DNA of 6,566 bases from Rhodothermota bacterium (GTDB taxonomy: Bacteria > Hydrogenedentota > Hydrogenedentia > Hydrogenedentales > GCA-2746185). Below, in pieces: positions 1 through 6,547 of this stretch. The notes beneath the pieces were generated by a model that saw only the letters and a program-made list of their open reading frames with translations, ran no database searches and was not told the origin of the DNA. Within the stretch, counting starts at the first letter, position 1. The number at the start of each line of letters is the position of its first letter. Both the position numbers and the translations under genes were made by a program. The stretch is from positions 1 through 6,566 of the forward strand of contig VFKU01000598.1 of assembly GCA_009885415.1 (NCBI GenBank), written 5' to 3'.

Positions 1-1606
1 CGGGATGGCGTTTTATCCGCAGCATTTCGACGCGATCGTGCAGGGCATTGTCGATTCGATTTCGCTGGCGCACGAGGACTTGCAGCCGGGTGATATCTCC
101 GTGGCGACCGGGACGGTCGAAGGCGCGGGGGCGAACCGCTCGGCGACGGCCTATCTAAATAATCCGGAAGCGGAACGGGCGCGCTACTCGGGCGACACCG
201 ACACCGGCATGACTTTGCTCAAGTTGGCCGACGCCTCGGGGCCGATCGGGATGGTGAACTGGTTCGCGAGTCATCCGACGGCGATGAATTTTTTTAACCG
301 GTTGATCTCCGGCGATCACAAGGGGCACGCCTCGGCGCGTTTCGAGGCGGAAGTCGGGAGCGGACTGGTGGCCGCCTTTGCGCAGTCGAACTGCGGCGAC
401 ATTTCGCCGAATCTCAACCTGAATAACACCGGGCCTGGTGCTGATGCCTTTGAGACGACCCAGATTATCGCGGAACGTCAGCTCGAGGTCGCGAAATCCA
501 TCTTCGAGAAGGCCTCGGAGAAACTGGGCGGGCCGATCGGCGTTCGTCATGCGTACATGAATCTGGCGAACTATACGGTGAGCGCGGAGTTCACCGGCGC
601 GGGCGAGCAGCACACCTGCCCGAGCGCGTATGGCTATGCCTTCGCCGCGGGGTCGACCGAGGACGGCGGCGGGCATCCTCTCTTCAAGGAAGGCATGCTC
701 GCGCGAAACGCGATGATCGACGGCACGGTGAAGCAACAGTTCAAACTGCCGGATCCCTCCGACGAGTGCCGCGCGTGCCAGGCCGAGAAGGTGATCCTGT
801 TTGCGCCGGGCGAGATGGACCCGCCGGGGCAGAGCCAGATTGTGCCGCTGACGCTGGCGCGGATTGGGCAGTTGACGCTGGTCTGCGTCCCCGCGGAATT
901 CTCGACGATGGCGGGCCGGCGTCTGCGCGAGACGGTGCAGAAGGCGCTGGGCGATTCGAGTAAGCACGTAGTGCTCGTGGGGTATGCGAACGACTATGCG
1001 GGTTACGTGACGACGCGCGAGGAGTATGCGACCCAACAATACGAGGGCGGACACACTCTCTTCGGGCCGTGGACGCTGGCGGCGTATCAGCAGGAATTTT
1101 CGCGGCTGGCGAAGGCCTTGGTCGCGGGCCAGCCTGCGGAAGCGGGTCCGCTGCCGGTGGATATGCGCGGCAAGGTGACGGGTAAGCCGCTCGAAGCGCC
1201 GGCGGACGCGCTGCCGGCAGGCGCGAAGTTTGGTGACGTCGCCCAGCAACCGGAAGAAAAGTATGGGAGCGGAGAGACCGTGAAGGTCGCGTTCTGGTCC
1301 GGCGATCCGCGCAACGACTTCCGCACGGGCAACAACTACCTGCGCGTCGAGCGGAAGAATGGCGACCAGTGGGTGACGGCGGCGACTGACGACGACTGGT
1401 CGACGAAGTGCCGCTGGACGCACGACGCCGCGGCGCCGGGCCAGTCGAAGTTTGAGGTGGAGTGGACGATTCCCGCGGACCCCACGCCCGGCGTGTATCG
1501 CATCGCGCACGACGGGAACGACAAGACGGCCGATGGGAAGGTCGAGCGCTTCTCCGGCGTGTCGAAGGAATTCGCGGTGAAGTCCCGCGACGATAAGGCG
1601 AATTAG
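1..1606 (+). CDS. Neutral/alkaline ceramidase, 5' partial
   Basis: Hydrolyses the amide bond of ceramide to sphingosine and a fatty acid; family members are zinc amidases that are usually secreted or surface-bound. The frame is open to the left edge, and the first Met (base 5) aligns inside the family's conserved core, so the start, any signal peptide and the HxH zinc pair are outside the window. Counting from that Met, family blocks follow in order: NRSATAYLNNPEAERARY (44-61), NWFASHPTAMN (85-95, His90 a zinc ligand), SGDHKG (102-107), AQSNCGDISPN (126-136, Ser134 the nucleophile of the GD(V/I)SPN amidase motif), VPAEFSTMAGRRLR (295-308, Glu298 a zinc ligand) and YAGYVTTREEY...YEGG (331-349, probably Tyr334 a zinc ligand). 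Spacing of His90, Ser134 and Glu298 agrees with the Pseudomonas enzyme as I recall it. Residues about 405-527 form the C-terminal beta-sandwich domain. It appears monocistronic on this side, with 405 bases before the next gene. Family assignment is firm; substrate range is inferred. Confidence 0.95.
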   Translation, partial: GMAFYPQHFDAIVQGIVDSISLAHEDLQPGDISVATGTVEGAGANRSATAYLNNPEAERARYSGDTDTGMTLLKLADASGPIGMVNWFASHPTAMNFFNRLISGDHKGHASARFEAEVGSGLVAAFAQSNCGDISPNLNLNNTGPGADAFETTQIIAERQLEVAKSIFEKASEKLGGPIGVRHAYMNLANYTVSAEFTGAGEQHTCPSAYGYAFAAGSTEDGGGHPLFKEGMLARNAMIDGTVKQQFKLPDPSDECRACQAEKVILFAPGEMDPPGQSQIVPLTLARIGQLTLVCVPAEFSTMAGRRLRETVQKALGDSSKHVVLVGYANDYAGYVTTREEYATQQYEGGHTLFGPWTLAAYQQEFSRLAKALVAGQPAEAGPLPVDMRGKVTGKPLEAPADALPAGAKFGDVAQQPEEKYGSGETVKVAFWSGDPRNDFRTGNNYLRVERKNGDQWVTAATDDDWSTKCRWTHDAAAPGQSKFEVEWTIPADPTPGVYRIAHDGNDKTADGKVERFSGVSKEFAVKSRDDKAN

Positions 1607-1948
1607 TCTGTAGTTTCCATTGTTCTCGCGGGGACGTGGCCGAATTCTGACGCGTTCTCGCGAGCGCTATTTTTGTGTGCGCGCTGGCTCGTGCGGACAC
1701 TCGCCTCCCTTTCCGTCTTCCCTTCTCGCCCTCCCGTCTCCGGTGTGTTCCTATATATGTGTGCTCGCTTGTTGCACTGTCGCGATGCCCGGAAATGACA
1801 GGTGCGAAACAAGGTGGGGTCTTCGAGGTTTCGCTTTGAAGATGCTTGGAACAAGAAGCTAGACGCCGCTTCTAGGCTGGCGCAAAATACATTCCGCAAT
1901 TTATCATTTTTAACATAAATAGGTGTTAATTCGGGTCTTGATCTGGGC

Positions 1949-1977
1949 TGTAAAGTGTGTTACTGTTTCGATACACT
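1949..1977 (+). promoter_or_regulatory. Probable sigma70-type promoter of the GntR-ABC operon
   Basis: A candidate -35 box TGTAAA (1949-1954) and -10 box TACACT (1972-1977) are separated by exactly 17 bases, each matching four of six consensus positions. Transcription would start near 1984, leaving a leader of about 28 bases before the ATG at 2012. An alternative pair, TTGATC (1938-1943) and TACTGT (1961-1966), also has a 17-base spacer but a poorer -10. The AT-rich block just upstream (1883-1930) could act as an UP-like element. The location and overlap with a palindrome support a regulated promoter, but no start site is proven. Confidence 0.5.
1954..1977. promoter_or_regulatory. Probable operator of the YtrA-type GntR repressor
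   Basis: An imperfect 24-base palindrome with outer arms AGTGT (1954-1958) and ACACT (1973-1977). One further symmetric pair (T1960 with A1971) lies inside the arms after a mismatch. It lies 35 bases before the repressor ATG and covers the spacer and -10 of the best promoter candidate, a position suited to blocking RNA polymerase. YtrA-subfamily regulators are known to bind long palindromes with GTGTA/TACAC-like arms beside their own genes. Autoregulation is therefore the likely role, inferred from position and symmetry. Confidence 0.55.
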
Positions 1978-2011
1978 ATTCGGAACCCTCACGGATTCGA
2001 GAATACCGGGC

Positions 2012-2422
2012 ATGCTTCTTCTCACCCTCAATCAAGGCGACGGCGTCCCGCTCTACCTTCAACTCGTCAGTCAGATTAAGGCGCTGATCGCGACCGGGCG
2101 GCTGATCCCCGACGAAGAACTTCCGGCGGTTCGCGTCCTCGCGCTGCAACTGGTGCTGAACCCGAACACGGTGGTGCGGGCGTACCGCGAGCTGGAGATG
2201 GCGGGGCTGGTCTACAAGCGGCGCGGCGCGGGCACCTACGTTTCTGCGGGGGTGACGCCATACACGAACGACGAGTGCCGCAAGCTGCTCGCGCAACGCG
2301 CGGACGCGCTGCTGGTTGAGGGGCGCAATCTCGGATACCCGGTGGAACACCTCATCGTGCTGTTGCGCGAGCGCAGCGCGATGTTGAAGGGCGGAGCGAG
2401 CGACGACAAGGAGCGCGATTGA
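2012..2422 (+). CDS. GntR-family transcriptional regulator, YtrA subfamily
   Basis: A 136-residue DNA-binding repressor that likely controls its own operon. Residues about 10-78 form the GntR winged helix-turn-helix: GVPLYLQLVSQIKALIATGRL, then the recognition region LPAVRVLALQLVLNPNTVVRAYRELE (38-62) and the wing GLVYKRRGAGTYV (65-77). The remaining roughly 58 residues are helical and charged with no ligand-binding domain of the FadR or UbiC type, the short architecture that defines the YtrA subfamily. The ATG at 2012 is preferred to an in-frame GTG at 1955. Family proteins typically begin with a stretch like MLLLTLNQGDGVPLYLQL, and the extra 19 codons would cover the operator and -10 box. 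The ribosome binding site before 2012 is weak (GAG at 1999-2001). The stop overlaps the ATPase start. In Bacillus, YtrA responds to cell-wall-active antibiotics; the ligand here is unknown. Confidence 0.9.
   Translation: MLLLTLNQGDGVPLYLQLVSQIKALIATGRLIPDEELPAVRVLALQLVLNPNTVVRAYRELEMAGLVYKRRGAGTYVSAGVTPYTNDECRKLLAQRADALLVEGRNLGYPVEHLIVLLRERSAMLKGGASDDKERD
2408..2413 (+). promoter_or_regulatory. Ribosome binding site of the ABC ATPase gene
   Basis: AAGGAG lies inside the 3' end of the repressor gene, eight bases before the ATG at 2422. This near-ideal Shine-Dalgarno spacing favours the ATG over the in-frame TTG at 2419, which would leave only five bases. Confidence 0.75.
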
Positions 2423-3339
2423 TGGACGAGCAGAGCACGGACCACGTGATCTCGGTAACGCACCTCACGCACCGCTTCGGCCGGAAGGTGGCGCTGAACG
2501 ACGTGACGCTGCATGCGAAGCGCGGGCGCGTTTTCGGGTTGGTGGGCGAGAACGGCGCGGGCAAGACGACACTGATGAAACATTTGCTCGGCTCGCTGAC
2601 GCCGGACAGCGGCGAGGTGCGGGTCTTGGGCTTCGACCCGACGCGGAATCCTCCGGCGGTGCTTTCTCGGCTGGGGTATTTGTCGGAGGATCGGGATTTG
2701 CCGCGGTGGATGCGAATCAAGGAGTTGATGCGGTATACGGCGGCGTTTTATCCGGATTGGGACGCGGCGTATGCCGAGCGCTTGCGCGAGCAGTTTCATC
2801 TTGCGGCGGACGCGAAGGTGCGCCACCTCTCGCGCGGCGAACAGGCGCGGGCAGGGCTGCTGGTGGCGCTCGCGCACAAGCCGGAGTTACTGCTGCTGGA
2901 TGGGCCGTCGTCGGGACTGGACGCAGTCGCGCGGCGGGACATTCTCGCGGTGGTGGTGCGCTCGGTGGCGGAAGAGGGCCGGACGGTGGTGTTTTCGTCG
3001 CATTTGCTCGATGAGGTCGAGCGCGTGGCGGACGACGTCGCTATGATTCATGAGGGCAAGGTGGCGCTGTTTACCTCGATGGACGAACTCAAAGCGACGC
3101 ACCAACGGATGGTGGTCGAGTTCGCGGAAAAGAAGAGCGAGTTTCCGGCGGTGTCGGGTGTGCTCGAAGTGCAAGGCGAGGGGCGCGAGTGGGCGGTGAT
3201 TTGTCACGGCGAGTCCGTGGCGACGCGGGCCGCGCTGGAGCGCGTTGGCGCGCGCGTCCTCGAAGAGACAGTGCCCACGTTGGACGCGATCTTCATCGCG
3301 CGCGTGACGGGGCACCGGAGTAAGGAACTGGTGGCGTAG
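2422..3339 (+). CDS. ABC transporter ATP-binding protein with altered catalytic motifs
   Basis: A 305-residue nucleotide-binding subunit of a YtrB/BcrA-like ABC transporter, expected at the inner face of the membrane with the next gene's product. Walker A is GENGAGKTT (42-50). The H-loop is FSSHLLDE, with His194. The D-loop is SSGLD (163-167). Three catalytic positions are unusual. The Q-loop reads GYLSED, with Glu89 where Gln is usual. The signature reads LSRGE (136-140) instead of LSGGQ. Walker B reads LLLLDG (156-161), so Gly161 replaces the glutamate that normally activates water. Residues about 225-305 form a C-terminal extension typical of drug- or bacitracin-type exporter ATPases. Start: ATG sharing its A with the repressor's TGA (TGATG), which suggests translational coupling, with a strong Shine-Dalgarno. 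ABC membership is certain; substrate is unknown and full ATPase activity is doubtful. Confidence 0.93.
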   Translation: MDEQSTDHVISVTHLTHRFGRKVALNDVTLHAKRGRVFGLVGENGAGKTTLMKHLLGSLTPDSGEVRVLGFDPTRNPPAVLSRLGYLSEDRDLPRWMRIKELMRYTAAFYPDWDAAYAERLREQFHLAADAKVRHLSRGEQARAGLLVALAHKPELLLLDGPSSGLDAVARRDILAVVVRSVAEEGRTVVFSSHLLDEVERVADDVAMIHEGKVALFTSMDELKATHQRMVVEFAEKKSEFPAVSGVLEVQGEGREWAVICHGESVATRAALERVGARVLEETVPTLDAIFIARVTGHRSKELVA

Positions 3340-3380
3340 CCACATGCCTCGCCGAATCAGAATCGCTTCGACGAAACGCT

Positions 3381-3384
3381 GGAG
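3381..3384 (+). promoter_or_regulatory. Ribosome binding site of the large permease gene
   Basis: GGAG lies nine bases before the ATG at 3394 and supports that start. The 54-base gap between the ATPase stop and this ATG has no promoter-like or terminator-like sequence, so the two genes are probably co-transcribed. Confidence 0.6.
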
Positions 3385-3393
3385 TGCCGCTGC

Positions 3394-6300
3394 ATGAGTT
3401 CGAAACTGAAAGCGCTCGCCTGGGAAGAATGCCGCACGGGCGGTCTGATCGCCTCCGCGGCCACGGCCATAGGAATTGTGCTTCTTTTTCAATGCCGCTG
3501 GGCGATCGGCAGTGACGCCTGGACGCGTGACGCGACTTTCGCCGGGTTCATCGTACTCGGCATCCCCGTAATGACGGGGATGCTCCTCGTCTTGAATCCG
3601 GACTACGCGGGGCATCTCGTGGGCGGCTTCTCGCGCCGGGTGCTGCGGTTGCCGGTGACTACCGCGGCCGCGGTGGCCGTCGCGCTCGCCTCGCGCGCGG
3701 CTTTCGTCTTCGTGACATCGCTAATCCTCGTCAGTCTTTCGATGAGAGTGTTCGATGCGGGCCCGGGCTTGGAGGCGGTCTACGCGATCACCCTGTTCTA
3801 TCTCCTCGCGCAGGTGCTCGACTGGCTGCGGGGGCCGCTGTCGGGTCTGTCCAGCCTCCTCGCCCTATTCGTTTTCGCCGCGCTGATTGAGCGTATGTTG
3901 CCGGGGGCCTCGAATTTCACGCCCATGAAATGGGCGCTGGCGGCGTCCTCGGATTCCCCCGCACTCTGGCCGGTCGCCCTTGTCGCGGCCGTGGGGCTTG
4001 CCTACGCGATCTCGGTGGCGGCAGTGACGGCGGACCGCGTGGGCCGGCGTTACGGCGTGCCGGAAATTTGGGAGTGGCCGAGGCGCGTTTCGTTCTCGTC
4101 GTCGCGGCACCGCGCGCCATTCCGGTCGGCGTTGTCTGCGCAGGTGTGGTTTGAAATGCGGCGCTCCGCCGGAATCCTTCCCCTGGGGACGCTCGTGTTG
4201 TGGGTCGTCATCCTTGGCGCCTTCTGGATCTATCAGGCGGCGGACGGCAAGGACTTTGACGAAGGGGTCTTCCTTATTGCGTCGTACGTTTTTTTTGTGG
4301 CCTTGCCGTTCGCGGCGGGCGCGCACGGCGTGCGCACGCGAGTGATGGGATTCCGATCGAGTTCGGGCAAGGCCGGCTATGAACTCCTACAACCGCTCAC
4401 CAGCGCGGAATTTGCCCAGGCCCGCATACTTGCGAATCTGCTCTTGCTCGTGCCGACGTTGACGATCGCCCTCATCGTTCATTTTGCACTGGGCGGCCGG
4501 ATGCTCGTGACCGAATGGATTCCCGAGGGCTGGCGCATGGGAGCCACCTCGGCGCGGGAAGTGGCGTGGATGCTGCTCAGCCGGGGTCTCTTGGTTGGCG
4601 TCGCGGCCTGGGCGCTGCTCGCGATCGGCACGCGTGTGTTCCGGCGGACGCTTGGCGTGACCTTCGTGTTTCTGTTTGTCCTCGCCTTTGTCGCTTGGCT
4701 CGAGGACAACAACTTCGGAAACTTTCACATCGAGGAACAAAAAAACTCCGTCGCTATGACCCTGACAGTACTTCTCGTGCTGCTTCCGACTGCGCTGACC
4801 CTCGCGCTGTTTTGGTTCGCCCGAAACCAGGATTTGATTTCCGCACGCGAGCTCGCCGGGTGGGCGGGGGTCTGGGCGCTGGGCGCGTGGCTCTTTCACT
4901 ACGCCACCATCCCCTCGTGGCTCGAAGAAGGAATCGCACTCCGGCATCAATTGCTGGCGACGGTCGTCGCGCTCGGCTGCGCGTCGCCCCTTCCACTGGC
5001 CTACGTCGCGGTGCTATTGGATCTCCGGCGCAAGCGGCACGGCGCGGCGCGCCCGCAAGATCCCAGGCAGCACGCGCATGGACCCATGCGTCCCGTCACC
5101 ATGGTCGCCGCGGCATGCGCGGTGGTCGCCGTGATCTGGCTGGGCTGGCCCGCCAAGCCGGCCTATCTGGAGTACCGAAAGAGCAAAGGCTACCCGGCAA
5201 CGCTTATGGATCTGGAGGCCTCCTACCCGGAGCCACCACCAAAGGAGAATTTCGCAACGGAATACAAGAGACTCCGAAACGAACGCGACACCCTGGCGCA
5301 GGCCTATTGGAACCCGATCAAGATCGCCGCCGCCGGGAAGATTGATGCGTTGAACTACGACCAGAACTTGCTCATCGCAGGCAGCGCGGAACTGAGCCGC
5401 GCGGAGCCCATCGACAAGAAAATATGGATCGCGACTGAAGCGTATTGGACCGCTGTCACGTCCAAGATTGTCCCGCAACTGGGCGAATTTGTGGGGCGCG
5501 ACACGAGCAAGACGTGGTACCGGATAGATTTTCACAACCCCTACCGAGATTCGATCCCGGACGCGTGGCGATCGTTCGCCAATGAGATCCGCCTGGACAC
5601 CTTGCATTGGGCGGTCGCCTCAAAACCGGACCAGGCCACGAGCGGCCTCTTGGCGGGCTTCGCACTGGCGAACTCGATGATAAACGTGCCCATCGTGTAC
5701 GGGCAGAGCGTTCGCATGTACGAGCTGTTCAACGTGTCGGGGTCGATAGAACTCCTGCTCAACCGCTCGCTGCCTTCGGAGACCGATCTCGAGCGGCTGC
5801 AACGCGCCTGCGAAAGGGCGCTTTCCGACCCTGCGGCGTTGGATCGTGCGATCATCGGCGAAAGCGTCGTTCACCTCAGGATGACGAGTCTGTATCCGGA
5901 TCCCGACCCGCGCGTTTTGACTCGCGATACGCTCACTCCCTTCGGGCTTGCCCAGCGCCTTGCGTATCCGATCGCGACGCAGCAATTGATGATCTCCGGG
6001 GAGCTTGAGTCGCTGCTTGAGGCGCGTCGTTTTCCGTGGGCGGAATTCTCGCAGCGGCGGAAGCGTCGTGATTCGATGGACTTCTATACGCAAGCGGTGT
6101 TCGTGGCGCCGAATCTTTGGATTTTAAACTCGTTTTACGACCAGCGGCTCTACGAATCGCTTTGGAATGCGCGGCTGAAGCTGGAGACGGCGCGTGTCGC
6201 GCTTGCCGTCGAGCGTTTCCGGCTCGCGCATGGAGCTTTGCCGAAATCCTTGAAGGAATTGGTGCCGGACTTCCTCCCGGAGGTGCCGGAAGATTACTAC

Positions 6301-6519
6301 GCCGGGGCCGGGGTGCCGCTCCAATTCCGCGTGCGGGACGACGGCGAGTATGTCGTTTATAGCATCGGCCGCGACGGTCGAGACGATCTTGGAAAAGAAA
6401 CTAAGCGTTCAAGCTACGAAGGCGACCTCACGTTTACGGTCGCGCCGCAGTCGGTGCGCTCCGGGCCGCAGGTGAGCCTGGAGGATGGATCGCCCGGTAC
6501 CGAAACCCAGAAACCTTGA
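3394..6519 (+). CDS. Tandem ABC-2-type permease fused to large extracytoplasmic domain
   Basis: A 1041-residue membrane protein, the likely partner of the ATPase upstream. About 15 hydrophobic segments are visible, near residues 17-37, 49-68, 88-116, 127-143, 148-165, 190-212, 260-280, 291-312, 343-367, 392-416, 420-436, 453-475, 485-504, 517-543 and 566-585. Residues 1-245 and 246-545 look like two copies of an ABC-2-type permease half. Each starts with an amphipathic stretch (LAWEECRTGG; QVWFEMRRSAG) before its first helix, and each has a GF...LP(V/L)T loop before its third (78-90; 319-336). An odd helix count with a cytoplasmic N-terminus puts residues 586-1041 outside the inner membrane. 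That part contains LEASYPEPPPKENFATEY (607-624) and ends with LETARVALAVERFRLAHG (930-947) followed by YVVYSIGRDGRDD (986-998), a pseudopilin-like pattern common in Planctomycetota and Verrucomicrobiota hypothetical proteins. The last 40 residues are polar and probably disordered. Substrate unknown; topology judged by eye. Confidence 0.85.
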   Translation: MSSKLKALAWEECRTGGLIASAATAIGIVLLFQCRWAIGSDAWTRDATFAGFIVLGIPVMTGMLLVLNPDYAGHLVGGFSRRVLRLPVTTAAAVAVALASRAAFVFVTSLILVSLSMRVFDAGPGLEAVYAITLFYLLAQVLDWLRGPLSGLSSLLALFVFAALIERMLPGASNFTPMKWALAASSDSPALWPVALVAAVGLAYAISVAAVTADRVGRRYGVPEIWEWPRRVSFSSSRHRAPFRSALSAQVWFEMRRSAGILPLGTLVLWVVILGAFWIYQAADGKDFDEGVFLIASYVFFVALPFAAGAHGVRTRVMGFRSSSGKAGYELLQPLTSAEFAQARILANLLLLVPTLTIALIVHFALGGRMLVTEWIPEGWRMGATSAREVAWMLLSRGLLVGVAAWALLAIGTRVFRRTLGVTFVFLFVLAFVAWLEDNNFGNFHIEEQKNSVAMTLTVLLVLLPTALTLALFWFARNQDLISARELAGWAGVWALGAWLFHYATIPSWLEEGIALRHQLLATVVALGCASPLPLAYVAVLLDLRRKRHGAARPQDPRQHAHGPMRPVTMVAAACAVVAVIWLGWPAKPAYLEYRKSKGYPATLMDLEASYPEPPPKENFATEYKRLRNERDTLAQAYWNPIKIAAAGKIDALNYDQNLLIAGSAELSRAEPIDKKIWIATEAYWTAVTSKIVPQLGEFVGRDTSKTWYRIDFHNPYRDSIPDAWRSFANEIRLDTLHWAVASKPDQATSGLLAGFALANSMINVPIVYGQSVRMYELFNVSGSIELLLNRSLPSETDLERLQRACERALSDPAALDRAIIGESVVHLRMTSLYPDPDPRVLTRDTLTPFGLAQRLAYPIATQQLMISGELESLLEARRFPWAEFSQRRKRRDSMDFYTQAVFVAPNLWILNSFYDQRLYESLWNARLKLETARVALAVERFRLAHGALPKSLKELVPDFLPEVPEDYYAGAGVPLQFRVRDDGEYVVYSIGRDGRDDLGKETKRSSYEGDLTFTVAPQSVRSGPQVSLEDGSPGTETQKP

Positions 6520-6547
6520 GGGGGCGTTTCACCGCGAGCGGACAGGG

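Larger units (their letters stand above)
1607..2011. other. Intergenic region between ceramidase and operon
   Basis: This 405-base gap holds no gene I can support. The short frames in it on both strands match no family I know and have low-complexity composition. From left to right it shows a GC-rich part after the ceramidase stop, a strongly pyrimidine-biased stretch (1701-1740, only four purines in 40 bases), a weak 6-bp hairpin (AGAAGC 1854-1859 with GCTTCT 1868-1873, no T-run after it), an AT-rich block (about 1883-1930) and the operon promoter and operator. I see no clear intrinsic terminator for the ceramidase gene. Confidence 0.7.

Noticed and set aside
155..1510. Long open frame on the minus strand (451 codons) opposite the ceramidase gene
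   Set aside because: It is an arginine-rich shadow of a GC-rich gene with no family motif; the + strand frame matches neutral ceramidase throughout.
1752..1758. TATATAT as a possible -10 box
   Set aside because: No -35-like hexamer lies 16-18 bases upstream (the region is CCCTCC-like), and no credible gene follows closely.
1620..1862. 80-codon + strand frame, and a 98-codon minus-strand frame over the same gap
   Set aside because: Neither has a recognisable motif, a good ribosome binding site or gene-like composition; the + frame is dominated by the pyrimidine tract and Cys/Ser/Pro-rich noise.
1854..1873. Hairpin AGAAGC/GCTTCT as a terminator of the ceramidase gene
   Set aside because: The stem is only six pairs, no T-run follows it, and it lies about 250 bases after the stop codon.
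1955..2011. In-frame GTG at 1955 as start of the GntR regulator
   Set aside because: It would add 19 residues with no family similarity and would place the operator and -10 box inside the coding region; the ATG at 2012 fits family N-termini.
4515..5345. 276-codon + strand frame inside the large permease gene
   Set aside because: It is a shifted-frame shadow, Arg/Ala/Gly-rich, within a continuous hydrophobic-helix coding frame; it shows no motif or start signal.
6532..6541. CCGCGAGCGG hairpin as the operon's terminator
   Set aside because: Four base pairs around a two-base loop cannot form a stable stem, and no T-run follows.
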